Assembly: GCA_014058105.1 (NCBI GenBank)
Contig: JACGCM010001929.1
Location: 434,001-498,000, forward strand
Source of the DNA: Kingdonia uniflora
Lineage: Eukaryota > Streptophyta > Magnoliopsida > Ranunculales > Circaeasteraceae
Length of the DNA stretch: 64,000 bases
Direction of reading: 5' to 3'
The translations under genes were made by a program, and so were the position numbers. The notes beneath the pieces are model-generated. The model was not told the DNA's origin, did not search any database, and was given only the letters and a program-made list of their open reading frames with translations. Of this stretch, positions 1 through 11,818 are shown piece by piece; the stretch's first letter is position 1; every line of letters starts with the position of its first letter.

Positions 1-480
1 TCGTATGAGCGGGCAAGGTGTTAAGAGCCTTTCATGTTCCATGTGCCACAATGGGTAGTGAAACAAAGTATTTTGTGGTAAGTAGAAGGTATGGTTTTCA
101 TGGCATGTAGCAAATCGTACCCTAAAATGCCTAGGTATTCAGATTTCTTGTCGATGATGAGAAAATTGGTTTAGAGGGTGACTGGACCGGCGGTGACAGG
201 GAGGCTAATTCGACCAACGACAACTTCGGTGGCCCTATTAAATCCCTTGAGCTCGACGTTGGCTAGTGTGATGTGGTATGTTTTTTGTATGGCTCGAACA
301 GTCTAGAGGAATAGTACATCTGCTGCACTACCTGTATTAATGAGCATGGAATGAAGGACAAGGTGTTCGACCTTAATCATAATGATAGAGGGGTCAGAGT
401 GGGGGAAGCAGACATGAGATGTATCACAATCGATGAAGGATATACCTTAAGGTCGAGGGTATAGGCTTGATTCTGTTAAA
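1..480 (-). pseudogene. Retroviral-type aspartic protease, Tat element (partial)
   Basis: The minus strand reads as a pepsin-like retrotransposon protease that would cleave the Gag-Pol precursor. The active-site segment is at about 329-341 and reads LINTGSAADVL; the family has D-T-G, so the catalytic Asp is Asn here (GAT to AAT). Downstream, the ATEVVVGRISLPVTAG stretch and the LGILGYDLLHAMK stretch match the flap and C-terminal parts of the same domain in the other copies. The frame has stops and is cut off by the window edge. The catalytic loss makes function very unlikely. Confidence 0.8.
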
Positions 481-527
481 ATGATGGGTAACTTCTCTTG
501 ATAGGTAAGCTTACATCACTCTTCGAC

Positions 528-740
528 TCATTTTTGCTTACTTCGAGTTTGACCACTGTTGATGATGTTAACTTCGATAAGATGAAGTTGGAAAATGTGT
601 ACCTCAGCTGGGTCGGTAGCTGGGGTAGGTTGGGGCTTTAGATGCAACCCATCGAGATAGCTAGAGAGATCAATGGCATATCGATGTAGACGACCAGCTT
701 TAAGAATTATCTCGAGCAATTGTTGCAGAGCGTAACACAT
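528..740 (-). pseudogene. gag-protease linker of Tat element
   Basis: A 70-residue open stretch beginning CYALQQLLEIILKAGRLHRY. The same block (CYATQRLVEYILK, AIQRMLELIFKEG, LQRLLEYTFADG) lies between gag and protease in the copies at 28.2, 40.6 and 62.4 kb, so it is a real conserved segment, probably the nucleocapsid-side linker. Just upstream on the minus strand a CDCHSTNMCYAL stretch may be a decayed zinc-binding motif. No enzymatic role can be assigned. Confidence 0.7.
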
Positions 741-898
741 ATTGGTAGAATGGCAGTCGCACTTGTGAATTTGGCTGTAAGGCTCATCTTTTTTACCTCG
801 ATGCGGAAGGGGGGGGGGGTATGCCAGAAAGGGTCAGCTTGTATTTGTGGGAGACAGGTGCTGATGGAGGTAGTGAGTTTTGGTAGGGCCGATATCAG

Positions 899-2060
899 TC
901 ATTTTTTGCAGATCTTGGCAGGGGTAGCATTAGAGTAAGGGCATTTGCGGTTCTCGGTCTCCTGTGAGACGGGAGCAACCATGGGTATAGAAGATGATCG
1001 AGGCTTGCCTCTGGCGATTTGATTCGCATAGCCGTTCGAGGTCGATGTATCCGTTAACCTTAGATAACATCTTTTCGAGAGTTTGTGGTTTATGAAGCAT
1101 GATGTACTCCTTGACATGACTGTGATCGGGTAGAGCGTTAGAGTACGCGAGAACGGCATTCGCATAGTCAAGGCTTTCGACTTGGTGTGACTCATCATGA
1201 AACCGCTTGGTGAAAGCTTCAAGTGTTTCGTTGTGGGATTTGTGGAAGTTGAAGAGAGCGTCGACTCGGACCTCACGGTCTTTGTTAAAGACAAACTGGG
1301 CGATAAAAAGGTTTGACAATTGTTTGAAGCTTCGAATAGAGCCGTTAGGGAGGCTGTGGTACCATTTGAGAGGGCTATCAGTTAGACTGGTAGGAAACAT
1401 TCGACATAAGATAAGGTCGGTTATGGAATACCGACTCAAAGCATTTTAGAATTTAAGGACATGAGACTGATGGTCGGTATTGCGGTATTTGTTGATTTTA
1501 TGGGTATGGAAATTTATAGATACTTCGACCGCGGGAAATATATGGCAAATTGGGTTGTTTAACTGACTCTGCAAGTTCGGTGTGGGGATCGCACTGACGT
1601 GAATAGCGACGTAAATTTTATGATCGAGTTCCTGCAGAGTAAGGTAGGCAGGATAAGGAGGAGATCGTTGGGATAGAGGGAGATGAGGTCGAGGGTTTGA
1701 CATATGTTCAGTACTGCGCTCCCCGAGGCATTCTCGAGCAGGGCGGCATGTAGGGTGTCGGACAATTCGAAGGGTGGAGTCGAAAGAATCCTCCGTGAAG
1801 TGTTCACCGAGGTGGATCGAGGCGGTATGAAAAATGATCGGAGCACTCTCGACTCCAAGGTGGACCGGGGGAACTTTGACTTGGGGGTGAGGCCCAAGGT
1901 GAGCGCGGGCTGAAACGCGAGAAGGGGCAGGTACCCTGGATCATAGAGGAGCATCCTGGGTTTGGACCTGTTGAAGCTCTTGAGCTGTGTGGCGCTCGCT
2001 ATCATCCAAATAGCGCTGCCATTCAGCCTCGAGCTCGTTGCGTCTGTCTTCACGTTCTAG
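899..2060 (-). pseudogene. gag (Retrotrans_gag) of Tat element
   Basis: The structural capsid precursor. The best part is 930-1439, where the minus strand reads LCRMFPTSLTDSPLKWYHSL, then a F-K-Q-L-S-N-L-F-I-A-Q-F block, then ETLEAFTKRFHDESHQVESL, and VNGYIDLER at the C-terminal side. These are the landmarks of the plant Ty3/gypsy gag domain (F-x-x-S-L-x-x-x-x-x-x-W, then F-x-x-L-x-x-x-F). The N-terminal charged region (roughly 1450-2060) is in other frames and has stops. Gag would form the virus-like particle in the cytoplasm. It is not intact. Confidence 0.8.
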
Positions 2061-2247
2061 ATGTAGCTTATTAGAATGGCACTCTTCGGCTTGCGCAAAC
2101 TGTTGACTGATGAGGCAAGTTGGGCGGCTATGCTATCGGTAGAGTTTCTGACGATAGCAGAAATAGAGCAAAGGGTGGGGGACATTGAGGATGGTTGTGA
2201 GGGGTAGATAGAGAAAGGGACAAGGGGATATGGATAGGGTGGGTATA

Positions 2248-2270
2248 GCTCAGACAATGCCAAATGTAGG
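2248..2270 (-). other. Degenerate primer binding site
   Basis: Next to the LTR the minus strand reads ATTTGGCATTGTCTGAGC, recognisable beside the TTTGGCGCCGTCTGTGGGAA-type sites of the other Tat copies (24439, 26611, 46225). It sits where reverse transcription would be primed by a tRNA. Several positions have drifted. Confidence 0.5.
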
Positions 2271-2983
2271 GGCCAAATTTTATAGGGGAAGAAACTAACT
2301 CTTATACCTCAGGATTGTCTCCGACTAGGGGACTAAGCAAGCATCTAATACAATAGAAGACAATATTATTATACTAACACGCATGCGTGGAGTCCTAGAA
2401 TGGGCTACTCTATGACCTCTATCGAGAATTTCTAATAGATGATGATATATATCGAGCTTAGTAAACAGATCGAATGGAAGTAAGTTGTAGGATGGTCAAA
2501 GGTTATCTTGGGGAGTTGAGGGGAGAGATTTTCTAACCTCTTCATAGTGCCTCCTCCCTCCTATTTATAGGATATTGAAAGGGCCGAGACACCATGGGAG
2601 GTCAGGTTACATGTATATCCTTTGGGGACAACTGACTGGTACCCAGAGTCGGTTTTGACACTGTAGCTGTTAGTTCTTTCATTATAGTTGTCGAGCGGCT
2701 TGATTTACTGTTATGTCCAGTGAGTTGGCTGTCTGACGTGTCTGCCTTCGACCATGTATGACCATTCTCAAAGTATTTTTGGTACTGATACTGAGTTCTG
2801 GCGCTGCTCATTTATCTTTCGACTATGGCAAAAAGTTTCGATGGTTCCTTCGAGTGTTTGATTAGTCTCGGAAGGCTTCGTGGACTTAGTTACTGTCTTG
2901 TTGGGCTTTGAGTTTCTTGGTAGGCTTCGATGTAGCCTTCGATTATTCAACTTTTGCTAGAAGGCTGCGAGTAGGCTACTACA
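2271..2983 (-). repeat. 5' LTR of the first Tat element
   Basis: A 713-bp segment bounded by TG and CA (plus strand starts TGTAGGGGCCAAATTTT and ends GGCTACTACA), placed directly after the degenerate primer site. No second copy lies in the window, so the boundaries rest on the TG/CA ends, the primer site and the promoter. The segment has a TATA box at 2561-2571 and long CT-rich and GA-rich runs. Confidence 0.6.
2560..2572 (-). promoter_or_regulatory. TATA box in LTR
   Basis: The minus strand reads CCTATAAATAGGAGGGAGG, a consensus plant TATA box followed by a purine-rich leader, about 290 bases upstream of the LTR/primer-site border. This fits the LTR promoter driving the gag RNA. Confidence 0.6.
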
Positions 2984-3719
2984 CCATCCAGGTGGTAATT
3001 TCCCTCTCTTGAATCTCATTGGCCAAGATGTGGGATATTTTGGGGAGTAACAAATCTCTGAAGTTTCTCAAGATCTCTTGTCAAGCTTTGTCTTCTGGTT
3101 TTCTTTCTCAATCTATATACGATTCACCTCCAAATAAGCCATTGAACTTTTTTGACGCTTTTGCCTCTCTTCGGCATACCTCTTGAGCCCGGACTACCAA
3201 TCATCACGATCTTAACTTGGATGAGTACTCAGCTTGACAGTAGTGCTTGTCAAGTGGGACTCTATCTGTGCCTTAAGGTTAACTCTTTAAACGTTACTTC
3301 TCACCTCTCTCTCATAGAGAAGGATCTTCTATGACTCTTGCTTAGGGAAGTGACCTTCAACAACACCTTTCCACTTTGTACCTCTGACTCTTCGGTCATG
3401 ACCAACTATCACAGTAATAAGGACTTCACATCATATATTGGTTATACCCAGAGTGCAAGAAAAGAAAAATGCAAGAAGTAGGTAATGTTGATTTCCTCAA
3501 AAGGGTTGAGTGAGATAGAGGGCGTCAGAGGCGAAATTCCAACCTACAGTTAAAAACGAAAACCCGAGAAAGAGACCCGACCCGATCTGACCAGTCTAGC
3601 TCAATTCTGGCTCAATTTTTAGAGTAGGTCCATTCGGGTCCAGGTTTGGAAATTGGTGACCCGATTATTCTGGGTCAGATCATATCTGAATCTAAACCCA
3701 GGCCAATCTAACCCGTGTA
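2984..3719. other. Spacer between elements, with GGGTC-rich tract
   Basis: No coding region is recognisable. At about 3560-3720 the sequence is rich in GACCCGAC and GGGTC words, like the subterminal repeats of plant hAT elements (compare 13550-13735). It ends exactly where homology to the Athila-type LTR begins, so it may be the end of an inserted DNA transposon that replaced the distal part of that LTR. This is inference. Confidence 0.3.
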
Positions 3720-4440
3720 CAATCCTACCTATAGGGCTTCCTCCTCAAATCTAGTCTAAGGGGACTAGCTCTTCATGATCTTAACAAATAATAAATATAT
3801 ATAAATTGACTAAATAAATTGTAAAATTAAGATATAAGTTAATAATGATGAAAACTCAGTTCTTAGCCTCCAAAATAACCCTTAAACAGAAAGTAAGTTT
3901 GGAGAAAAAAATAGAACATTAAATAGAAAATTGTAAAACTACCCCCCCTCCCCGTTTGCTCCAACAGCGTTGCGCACACCTTTGATGAAGATTTCATCTT
4001 ATTAGACCTCCTAGGGATATGTGTGAGAAGGTCGCGACTTTAGATGCTCGGTGGCCTGCGATCGTAACAGATTGTTCCTTAGCCAGCGGCAATCGTCGGC
4101 TGGTAATGGCAAGAATCTCCTAGTTTTTTGGGTTTTCTTTGCTTGTCTTCTAGATGATAAATTTAGGTCTAGCCTAAAGGTCTCATGTCTCAGTGATAAA
4201 TTTAGTTTTCAGATATCTCAATTAGCCCAATTCAGATTGAAATTGATCTACTAAACTATTGGAGAGCCTCAATATGGTTTTGTTGTCATTTTGGTTTAGA
4301 TTTGGTACTTTTCTTGCCAAATTGTCTCTAGTAGAGTAAAGAACCTGAAAATGAGGTAACTATGCAATGATTTGATAAAAAAAGGTTTTAGGACGGCTAA
4401 AAACACCTATAAAAAAGGCTCAAAACACCTATATAAATGT
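3720..4440 (-). repeat. 3' LTR fragment of the Athila-type element
   Basis: Collinear with 12350-13025. Both copies carry a CTCCT(C/T)AAATCTAGT start, AATTAAGATATAAGTTAATA, a CTCCAGCAGCGTT-like block, GAGAGCCTCAAT and TTTGGTACTTTTCTT. The stretch equivalent to 11819-12350 is missing, so the LTR end is truncated or replaced at about 3720. Confidence 0.75.
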
Positions 4441-5839
4441 GTTTATCAAATACCCTCAAACTCGTCTTTTAGCTCGTCCTGAGTAAAATAAAATAAACTT
4501 TAAAATTTTAGCCACTTTCACAGGTCTCGCGATTGCATTTAGCATATGCAATAAGCCGCTAAACCCTCAGGTGTCCTTGGTGGACGAGTTTTGTCTCGTG
4601 AGGGTTTTCTGTATTTTTACCCAAAAAATGTATAACTCGGTATTTCCAGGATTTTGAACTAATTATTTTATTGCCTCAACAATTCTTGTTAATCCTAGAT
4701 ATATCATAGATAGTTCCCTAAAGAGAATTTAGTTTATTTATCAACCTAAAAGGGTTTACCAAAATAATTAGGCAAAACTGGTACAAAAACAAACTATACT
4801 ACAATGACTGTCAATAAGACCACACAAGAAAGGTTATATTTATGAGTGTGTGTTGTCACAATTCTAGTACCGTCTGTTGAAAGATTATCATTCAACTGCT
4901 TAACTTCCTTCTTTTAGAGTTGTTAGAAGGAGAGTATTTTACTTTTTCTCTTCACTTTTATGTTTTTATTAGTTGGATTACGGATACTTATACTTTGCTA
5001 TCACTTTTTATAATGATTCCCCTACATCTAATTGGCCGACATTCTATTCCGTTTGTTTTGGGTGCCAGGATTTGGAGTCCTTTAATGACCTAGACTTCGG
5101 GTTTACATACACCATTATTTATTTAACTTTATACTTCGATAGCTTTTCTTCTTTGAGTACTTTTTTTTCCTTTTTGTATCATACTGTGTCATTTCCTAAT
5201 CAACTATTCCAGGCAGTGAGTTCATTACTCTCTCTAGATTGATTAAGAGTTTTTTTAATAACTCCTTTAGACATATACTGTTATTGGTATGAAGTATGGT
5301 TTCTTTCAAGAAATTATTAACTCTATTTTAGAGAATGTCATTAAAATCCATTATAGTATCTTAAATTTAATTTTTTTTACTTTTGACATATTATTCCATA
5401 GTCCCGTTAAGTAGTCAAAACTCTAAGGGTTCTTTTTATTCTCCTCACTACTCAATCTAGAAGATTATTTAGAGTTAAGTGCAATCATACACTAATAAAC
5501 TCTAATTTACCAGCTATATATACTGAGTGTACGGATTTTCTATAAATTCATGAGAATAGTTTCCTAGCCCCAAACTTACTTTAAATATTATCCTCAATAT
5601 TGAACAGATAGATATAATTGAAATGTAAAGTAAAAATGAACTGGTGAAAGTAAACATTACCAGTACATTACCAATAAGATACTATGAACCGAAAACTGAA
5701 CTGAGAATCTGCAGTGTGCAGTGACTGAAAAACATACATTTTCTTCTTTTTTTTGCTTTTTATGTACTAGACAGGTACAATATTGATACAAAAATGAAAT
5801 AACTTAAATAAAGACAAACTCTATAGAAAAAGAAAAAGC
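4441..5839. other. Non-coding 3' region of the Athila-type element
   Basis: AT-rich, with short random reading frames only. The open frame at 4973-5242 is a low-complexity Phe/Tyr/Ser-rich read-through of T-rich DNA and is not a gene. Pyrimidine runs at 4910-4960 could be the polypurine tract seen from the plus strand, but they do not abut a clear LTR end. Confidence 0.4.
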
Positions 5840-6700
5840 ATGTCAAGTACTCATAGCTATGATATGGGCACCCATGCCAATTGGCTCAAATATATATCAA
5901 TCGCATCTGGGATATTATCATCAAAATCCTCTATATGCTCATCCTCTAGGTCCTCCATAGGCTCCTCCGTGTATAATCCATATGTTATGTATATACTCAT
6001 CCAACTCCTGCGAAATATCCGAAGGTTCCAACATAACCATATCTGCGGCTTGAACTGCTAATGGGTCGATAAAACAAGTAATATAATTCACAAAAACTGG
6101 TAGGTGGTATATAACATCACTCCCATCTCTCATTGCTGAATAAACATTTGTAGCGCACTGTTAAATATTACTCCCAATGTCGTTTATAATAACATATCCA
6201 AGGATATCCTGATGTAGAATACGTAAAAACTTTAACCCATAGATTTTAATACTGGTCGGTTGACTTGAGGCCTGGATATTACCATAAAGCCAATATAGGA
6301 TGGCTAGCTGGTTGGTGAAGAAACTCGAGATCGGGAGTCTACCCTCATCATATGATGTCATCTCGCATAGTGAAATCTCTCAAAGATAGTCCTCCTGGCT
6401 CAAAGCGCGTCTCTAAAATGTAAAGTCTGTAACTGGATCTACTATGGCAACTATTCGTAAGAATGTCCTATTTAACGTAATAGGCACATGACCCTCCCAA
6501 TTAAGAGCCATAAATGGTGATCGGTCGATGAAAATTTCCTGATAGAAGCGGTCAACTAAGTTTCCATAGTATAATTAGTCTTATTATAGAACAATGAACT
6601 CCATCCCCTCTAGGTAGTGCGCTGGGTGTAAATGGGCCCACAACACTAATCCAAAAATAGTGAAGTACAGTGTCTTTTAGGTATGAAGGTAACTAGTAGA
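5840..6700 (-). pseudogene. Unidentified degenerate ORF inside the Athila-type element
   Basis: The minus strand shows a long interrupted coding-like frame. It includes MALNWEGHVPITLNRTFLR, then EMTSYDEGRLPISSFFTNQ, IKIYGLKFLRILHQDILGY, and an acidic end with MVMLEPSDISQELDEYIHN. Several stops break it (pieces 6161-6361 and 5939-6133). The composition is that of a real soluble protein, and it lies downstream of the 7.5-8.3 kb frame on the same strand. I do not recognise the family; an Athila ORF1-like or env-position protein is possible. Confidence 0.4.
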
Positions 6701-7489
6701 TCTATGGGGTGAACGAATATGTTATCAACTATATAGAGAGATCAAAACAGTGACATTTTAGTCAAGAAAGGAGGCGAGGAAATCAATTTTTTAGCTATCG
6801 AAAACCTAATATGCCTGGGATCATATCTTAAAAACCGTACGTTGGAAAAACATATTATTGGTCAATTTGAAAAGGTCATGAAAAACTCTTGAATGTAAAT
6901 GGATGACTTTTCCTAAACACATGTTTAACAACTTCACTAATTTGGAAAATATGTGGCTGCATCGTTTGTATTTTTCACGTTGTTCTTTTGATTAAAACAT
7001 TAATAATTCGCTCAAATTTTATCAGATTGAAGTGAAACTAATTTATTTAGAAAAATGATTCAATTATCTAGAACTTTGAAGTTTTAAGCTTTATCTAATT
7101 CCCTATGGCCTGGCTTTTACAAACAGTTGAAGCTGAAACTGAAAAACTGCTAGTTTTGAATGTAACACATTATTATTAAGATATGACTTGAAAGTTCATT
7201 AATTCAATTTAAAAGGGTACATGACACACATTGAATGGAAAAGAAATGCATGACACTTTGGTGTAAAGTAAACATTTTATGGACTCAAAATCGATAAACA
7301 AACATAAGCAAATTAGACTCGATCCTGAAATACAAATGCAAGATAAATGGCTTCAATCATCACTTTAGGAGCTTGCAAATCAGCGGCGTCGAGACAGTGG
7401 GGCTTGAGAAGGTCCCGCCTCATTGTTTTGGGACATGCTCTGGAGAAGCATCTCTGTGGCGATGATGAACGTGTCATTTTAATGCTTCT

Positions 7490-8330
7490 CAATATACTTA
7501 ATGGAGTATCAGTTCATTTTTAGAAGCTTTCCATGAGCGGGCACAACCCCTAGCCATGATCTTCATATTGTTACGAGTGATGGGATCTTGAATATAAATG
7601 AGCGCTTCTTCAGTTAGGAAAATGGGGCTCGAAGTTTGCTCGCGCTCCTTATGAGGGAGGCGGTTTGGTTTCATAGGGTCTAACCCTCGTACTGTGTCCA
7701 TGGTTCTTGAATACACCTCCTTCATGTAACTTTTACGTCTTTCTCCTTAATTTTTACTGATTGAGCTTGAGAAATGGTGAGAACGTCGATGGTAATAATA
7801 AACTTGGTGATGAGAATTGAAAAACCATGGGGTCGTTCCTCCTTGATCGCAGCTTGGGGTTCGCTTTGATGATGGATTTCATCACAGTGCGAAGGATGTT
7901 ATTTAAAGAATCCCCCTCTTGGAGGCAATAGAGAAAATGTTGGAAGGCGTGATACACATCAGTTTTGTGAGAGGATGGATGGATATTGGTGGTGTACCAT
8001 TTATATATCGCGAGTTGTTGTAGTGGAGATAGCTCGCTTTGATCCAATTGTTGGCGTGAACACTGCCATGAGACATCCAAGAGCCGATGGTGGAAAACAT
8101 AATGGTGATTCCCCTATATGAGCATGACCATGGAATTCCCCTTGTTGGAGTTAGATAGGTTCTTGTAGAGCTGATGGACGAGCTTCGGGCAATACTTAAA
8201 GCCCCTCCGTGTGGTAAAGTAACCTCCATTGACGACGAATAACTTGGTATGGTAGCATGGAGTATTGATGACCATCATTGACTCATAAAGCTCTTTTATA
8301 ATAAACTATTTGCTTATTCTAGCCTGAGAC
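7490..8330 (-). pseudogene. Degenerate plant-transposon-type ORF
   Basis: The minus strand reads, with one stop, through YESMMVINTPCYHTKLFVVN, KYCPKLVHQLYKNLSNSNKG, NSMVMLI-stop-GNHHYVFHHRLLD and DVSWQCSRQQLDQSELSPLQ, then continues 108 residues to 7754. The pattern (a short hydrophobic lead, a LVxxxYxNL segment, then a V-R-G-like strand) resembles the putative plant transposon protein domain found in plant retroelements. That match is from memory of the family, not from a search. The next piece (7498-7725) is in another frame. A TATA-like box lies about 200 bases upstream. Confidence 0.45.
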
Positions 8331-8533
8331 GAAGTTGACAGGGTTCAGGGAAGGTTGTAGAGAAAGATGAGAGAGTAACCCTATTAGTGGTCGATGATCA
8401 TTATTAATAAGCCTTGGTTTGGTGACGATTGTTGGTTAGATCTATTGTTGCTCTAGCTTTTTACAGAACGCCTGAGAGAGAGAGGGAGAAAGAGAGGAGT
8501 TGAAATTGAGGTAGAATTGGTGAATACCACTCT

Positions 8534-8545
8534 TGTATTTATAGG
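8534..8545 (-). promoter_or_regulatory. Internal TATA-like box
   Basis: The minus strand reads CCCTATAAATACAAGAG, followed within 100 bases by a CT-rich leader (CTCCTCTCTTTCTCCCTC) typical of plant 5' untranslated regions and then by the degenerate ORF at 8330-7490. It is about 3.3 kb inside the element, so it is not the LTR promoter. Confidence 0.4.
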
Positions 8546-8929
8546 GAAAGCCTCTTGTAATTCAAATTTTGATTGGGAGAGTAAAAATTTTGTAAATAGA
8601 GGAACTTAAGGTTGAGTGGTGGGAGACCAACTCTTAACCCCATGTCTCCATGTAAACCAAATCACATGGGTGTGTTCCTAAGATTCTTCCCATGATTTGA
8701 ATGAACAATTCAAATGCTTGACTTTTGAATTCAAATTTGGAAGGAGAGGGTTATACTTGACATTTACCTATGTCTTGATTTTCCAAAAGCTTTATAAGCA
8801 TACCCATGCCCTAAATTATGTGCACCATAGTGCTAAACCATAGTGTATGCTCCTAATGATGACCACAACTCACGAAAAAATAGGCCTATTATTTAAATTA
8901 ATAAGTTAACAAAAATCTAAAATGCCAAA

Positions 8930-9015
8930 GATTACCTAGGTAACCCCTAGCTCTTGGGGTGCCTCCTAATAAGTGCTAAGTTTAATGTCTTCAGCTAGAC
9001 CAATGCATCCCCAAA
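8930..9015 (-). other. Conserved Athila-type tail motif
   Basis: The minus strand reads AAGTTTGGGGATGCATTGG, then AGCTGAAGACATTAAAC and GGAGGCACCCCAAGAGC. Words of this kind (GTTTGGGG, GACGTTAAAC, GGGAGGCAACCCAA) recur in plant Ty3/gypsy elements, and I associate them with the region just after integrase. If so, gag-pol is missing between the primer site and this point. Confidence 0.45.
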
Positions 9016-9849
9016 CTTGATTTTTATAATATGGTTAAAGGAGTATATTGCAAATGAGCAAGAAACTGTCCTGGTTACAAATTTTCTTTCAAGAACTAGA
9101 AAATACCAGAATGGTCATTCTTTTTAATTGTACTTATGGATGTGGATATTATCCATAAGAAATGGGGTAATTTAGACAACATAGTTAATATTTTCCCAGA
9201 GAATCATCTTAGAATCCAATAATTATCATGTCGCTTACTAAAATTATATGAGATTGTTTAAGAAATATATTTCCCCAATATATTATTTAATTTAAATGAT
9301 AGTTTCCTTGGGTTAATATTTTCTTTGGGAACATTTAAAACTACTGTACTATCGCTAATAGTTCTAAAAATGTGAGATGATTTTGGTGAATTCCACTTGT
9401 GAAACATCCCTAAATTCATAATTTTTCAAAAATATATGTTCTTTGAAGGGATGAAAAAGTATGGGACAATGTATGGGTAGGGATGACGTGAGTAGCATAA
9501 AGACTTTCAATATTGACCATATTACTTTTAAGGGGCCTTTAATACGATTGGTTACAAGGTCACATGTTACCTCTTGAGAATCGACTTGCCTACATGTTTT
9601 GGTTCAATTTCATGGCAATACTGAGAATTAGTTGTAGTTGATAATGGTTGTATTACTTACTCGAATCATTGGGTCATTCCTATCTTGAAATAATCCACAT
9701 ATTTGTTTACCAATTTTTTGCACTCATTGTCAACCTCATATAATTCATCAAAATTAAACATGGTAATGGTATCCCCATTAAGTTCAATTCAATAAGGTTC
9801 TTCATATAATTCCTCAAAATCGATCATGGTTATTGTGCACTCATGTAGT
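9016..9849. other. AT-rich internal region, no gene seen
   Basis: Continues the minus-strand frame of the acidic ORF only with many stops; no motif is recognisable. Confidence 0.4.
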
Positions 9850-10710
9850 TCAGCTAATATTGGTGATATGGAGTTTAGGGTAGGTATTGATGAAGGCATT
9901 GATGCTGATAAAGGTTGCAGATGAGTTGGTAGTTATTTCTGTGATAGAAGAAAAACATGTTAGAGTATCTGATATTATTTTATCCTCATCATCATCTGAG
10001 AAATCATTATTAGTATTGAAAAAATATACATACTCAATCATGATAACCTTTTCAACCTACTTACAATCTTCAGGTACCTGGCTAGGAATGGTGCTGACAT
10101 TGGTAAGTTGGTTTGTATCCTTATGTAAGTTGACATCATTGATATTATTCTCTAATAGACATGAGTCATATTCTAAGTCATCTTCAAAGTTTTGGTTGTC
10201 CTCGAGAGTCATTTGAGAATCGAATATTGAGTCTAAACTTGGTTGAGTCATCATGTATCAGATACCTTAAAGGTGATCATTGATATTCTCAAGATATTCT
10301 GGACTATTAATGTTAGTCATATTATGGTCATTTAATATATGATCTTCCCTAATGTTATCATCAGGAACACCATTTGCATCTTGGGATGTAAGAGGATGTT
10401 GATAATGTTCAAATTAGTTATCATGGTCTGGATCAAATGAGAGATAGTTATCATTCTGACTTTCAGGTATGCGAGATGGACTTATGATATATGGGAATGA
10501 AGATAACTTACCTGGGGTCAACCATTGAACAATGTTTATTACAGGTACCTTATTATACAATTCGGTACCTATGTCATGAACATTGGAATTATGGCATTCT
10601 TCTTGGTGATCCGTATCATTATCGAAGAATGGTATGTCAATAAGAATATTTGATAATGATTGTTGCTCAATGGGTGAAGGTACGGGCAGGGGCGATGTTC
10701 TTTGGGTCAT
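9850..10710 (-). pseudogene. Acidic unidentified ORF of the Athila-type element
   Basis: Three minus-strand pieces (10414-10710, 10057-10254, 9850-10041) lie in the same frame, separated only by stop codons, so they were one reading frame of about 285 codons. It is Asp/Asn/Ser-rich, with EDDLEYDSCLLENNINDV and FFNTNNDFSDDDEDKIISDT, and has a Pro-rich start (TSPLPVPSPIE). It has no membrane segment or recognisable catalytic motif. It lies about 1.1 kb downstream of the primer site. The family is unknown to me. Confidence 0.4.
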
Positions 10711-11796
10711 AGTACTATTGAACTATTATTATATGGTGTTAGGCAACTCTTTTTGCTCTTTCAAGGGTATTGAGAGAACAAGTATTTATGTATTGATTGA
10801 TTTAGCTAATTCTTTAGCTAGAAAAGTAGTTGCTAATAGACCTAGTAATGTTCGTGTGTTGTCATATATTTTATCCATCTTGAGCAAACACTCTTGCGTG
10901 GACTTAATGTAGTCATACAATGTGTTCTTTAAATCACAAGGTCTAAATGAATTGTTTGGCTAAGTTGGCAAATACTATTTGGATTGGGTAAAGATGTATT
11001 AGTCAAGTTGGTAATGATATTGGTTATCTTGGATTTATGTATTTGGATATTGGAGAGGTAAACAAATTGAGTGGTTGGTTGGAGAAATTGGGTATAACAA
11101 GGTTGGAATTGTGGCAGACTTGGGCGGTACCATTGATCGTAATATGATTGAGATTATTGAGGATTAACAACTTGTGGGGTATAGGAATGCCAATCAGTAT
11201 GCATGAATGATATTTTTAAAATAATTTAACCACAAATTTAATAAAGTAGACAAAGTTAAAGATATATTTTTTTAGTTTTTCTAGGTCTTCTTTCACTCTC
11301 TTCTATTTTTATTTTTTATTTTTTATAAATAAACTATGAAAATTAAACATATGAATTTAGTCTTATGCTGGGGTTTGACAACCTTTTAGCCCTTTCTATC
11401 GCTAGCATAAAAAAAATACCTTTGAGGCGTGGGAGCGGTGAGAGGTCCGAAATAAAGATTGATTTATCCAGCAACCTGAGATGGCATAAACAATGCACTG
11501 ATTAGATATTTTAACTTAATAGGGTCAGGGGAACAAAACCTACAAAACTGGGTGTTTGGAGAACTCAGTGGCCACTACTAAGAAGACTATGGCTGGCGGC
11601 GATCCCTGGTTGGTAACCCATGTCTCTTATATTATTTTTTAATTGTTCTTGAGGTCAAGTAAACCCTAGTTCAATGTTAATCACACTAAATTTCCTACTC
11701 AAACAGTGACTAATTTAACCTACAAAAACTACAAATTAGAGAAATCTTACGTTAAACCTAATCTAAGATTTCTATCTAACCTAGAAATTACCGTTA

Positions 11797-11818
11797 CCTC
11801 CCCGGTAACGACGCCATT
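11797..11818 (-). other. Primer binding site, Athila type
   Basis: The minus strand reads AATGGCGTCGTTACCGGGGA. The Athila-lineage site is TGGCGCCGTTGCCGGGGA, so two bases differ in the core. It abuts the TGAAAGACC border of the LTR at 11819-11820, which fixes the strand and orientation of this element. Confidence 0.75.

Larger units (their letters stand above)
1..2983 (-). mobile_element. Tat-type Ty3/gypsy element, 5' part (LTR, gag, protease)
   Basis: Minus-strand LTR retrotransposon whose 5' LTR, gag and protease lie here; pol would lie beyond base 1. The gag core, the post-gag linker and the aspartic protease follow each other in the order seen in the other Tat copies of this window. 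Its gag is clearly more diverged from those copies than they are from each other, so it belongs to a different family. Frameshifts between the gag pieces and a mutated protease site show that it is dead. Confidence 0.85.

Noticed and set aside
1559..2053. 164-codon minus-strand open frame
   Set aside because: Overlaps the gag N-terminal region in another frame; Ser/Leu/Arg-rich shadow composition.
3020..3420. Coding remnant on the minus strand
   Set aside because: Composition is coding-like but no frame stays open and no family motif is recognisable.
4973..5242. 89-codon plus-strand open frame
   Set aside because: Phe/Ser/Tyr-rich low-complexity read of T-rich DNA, with no relation to the surrounding element.
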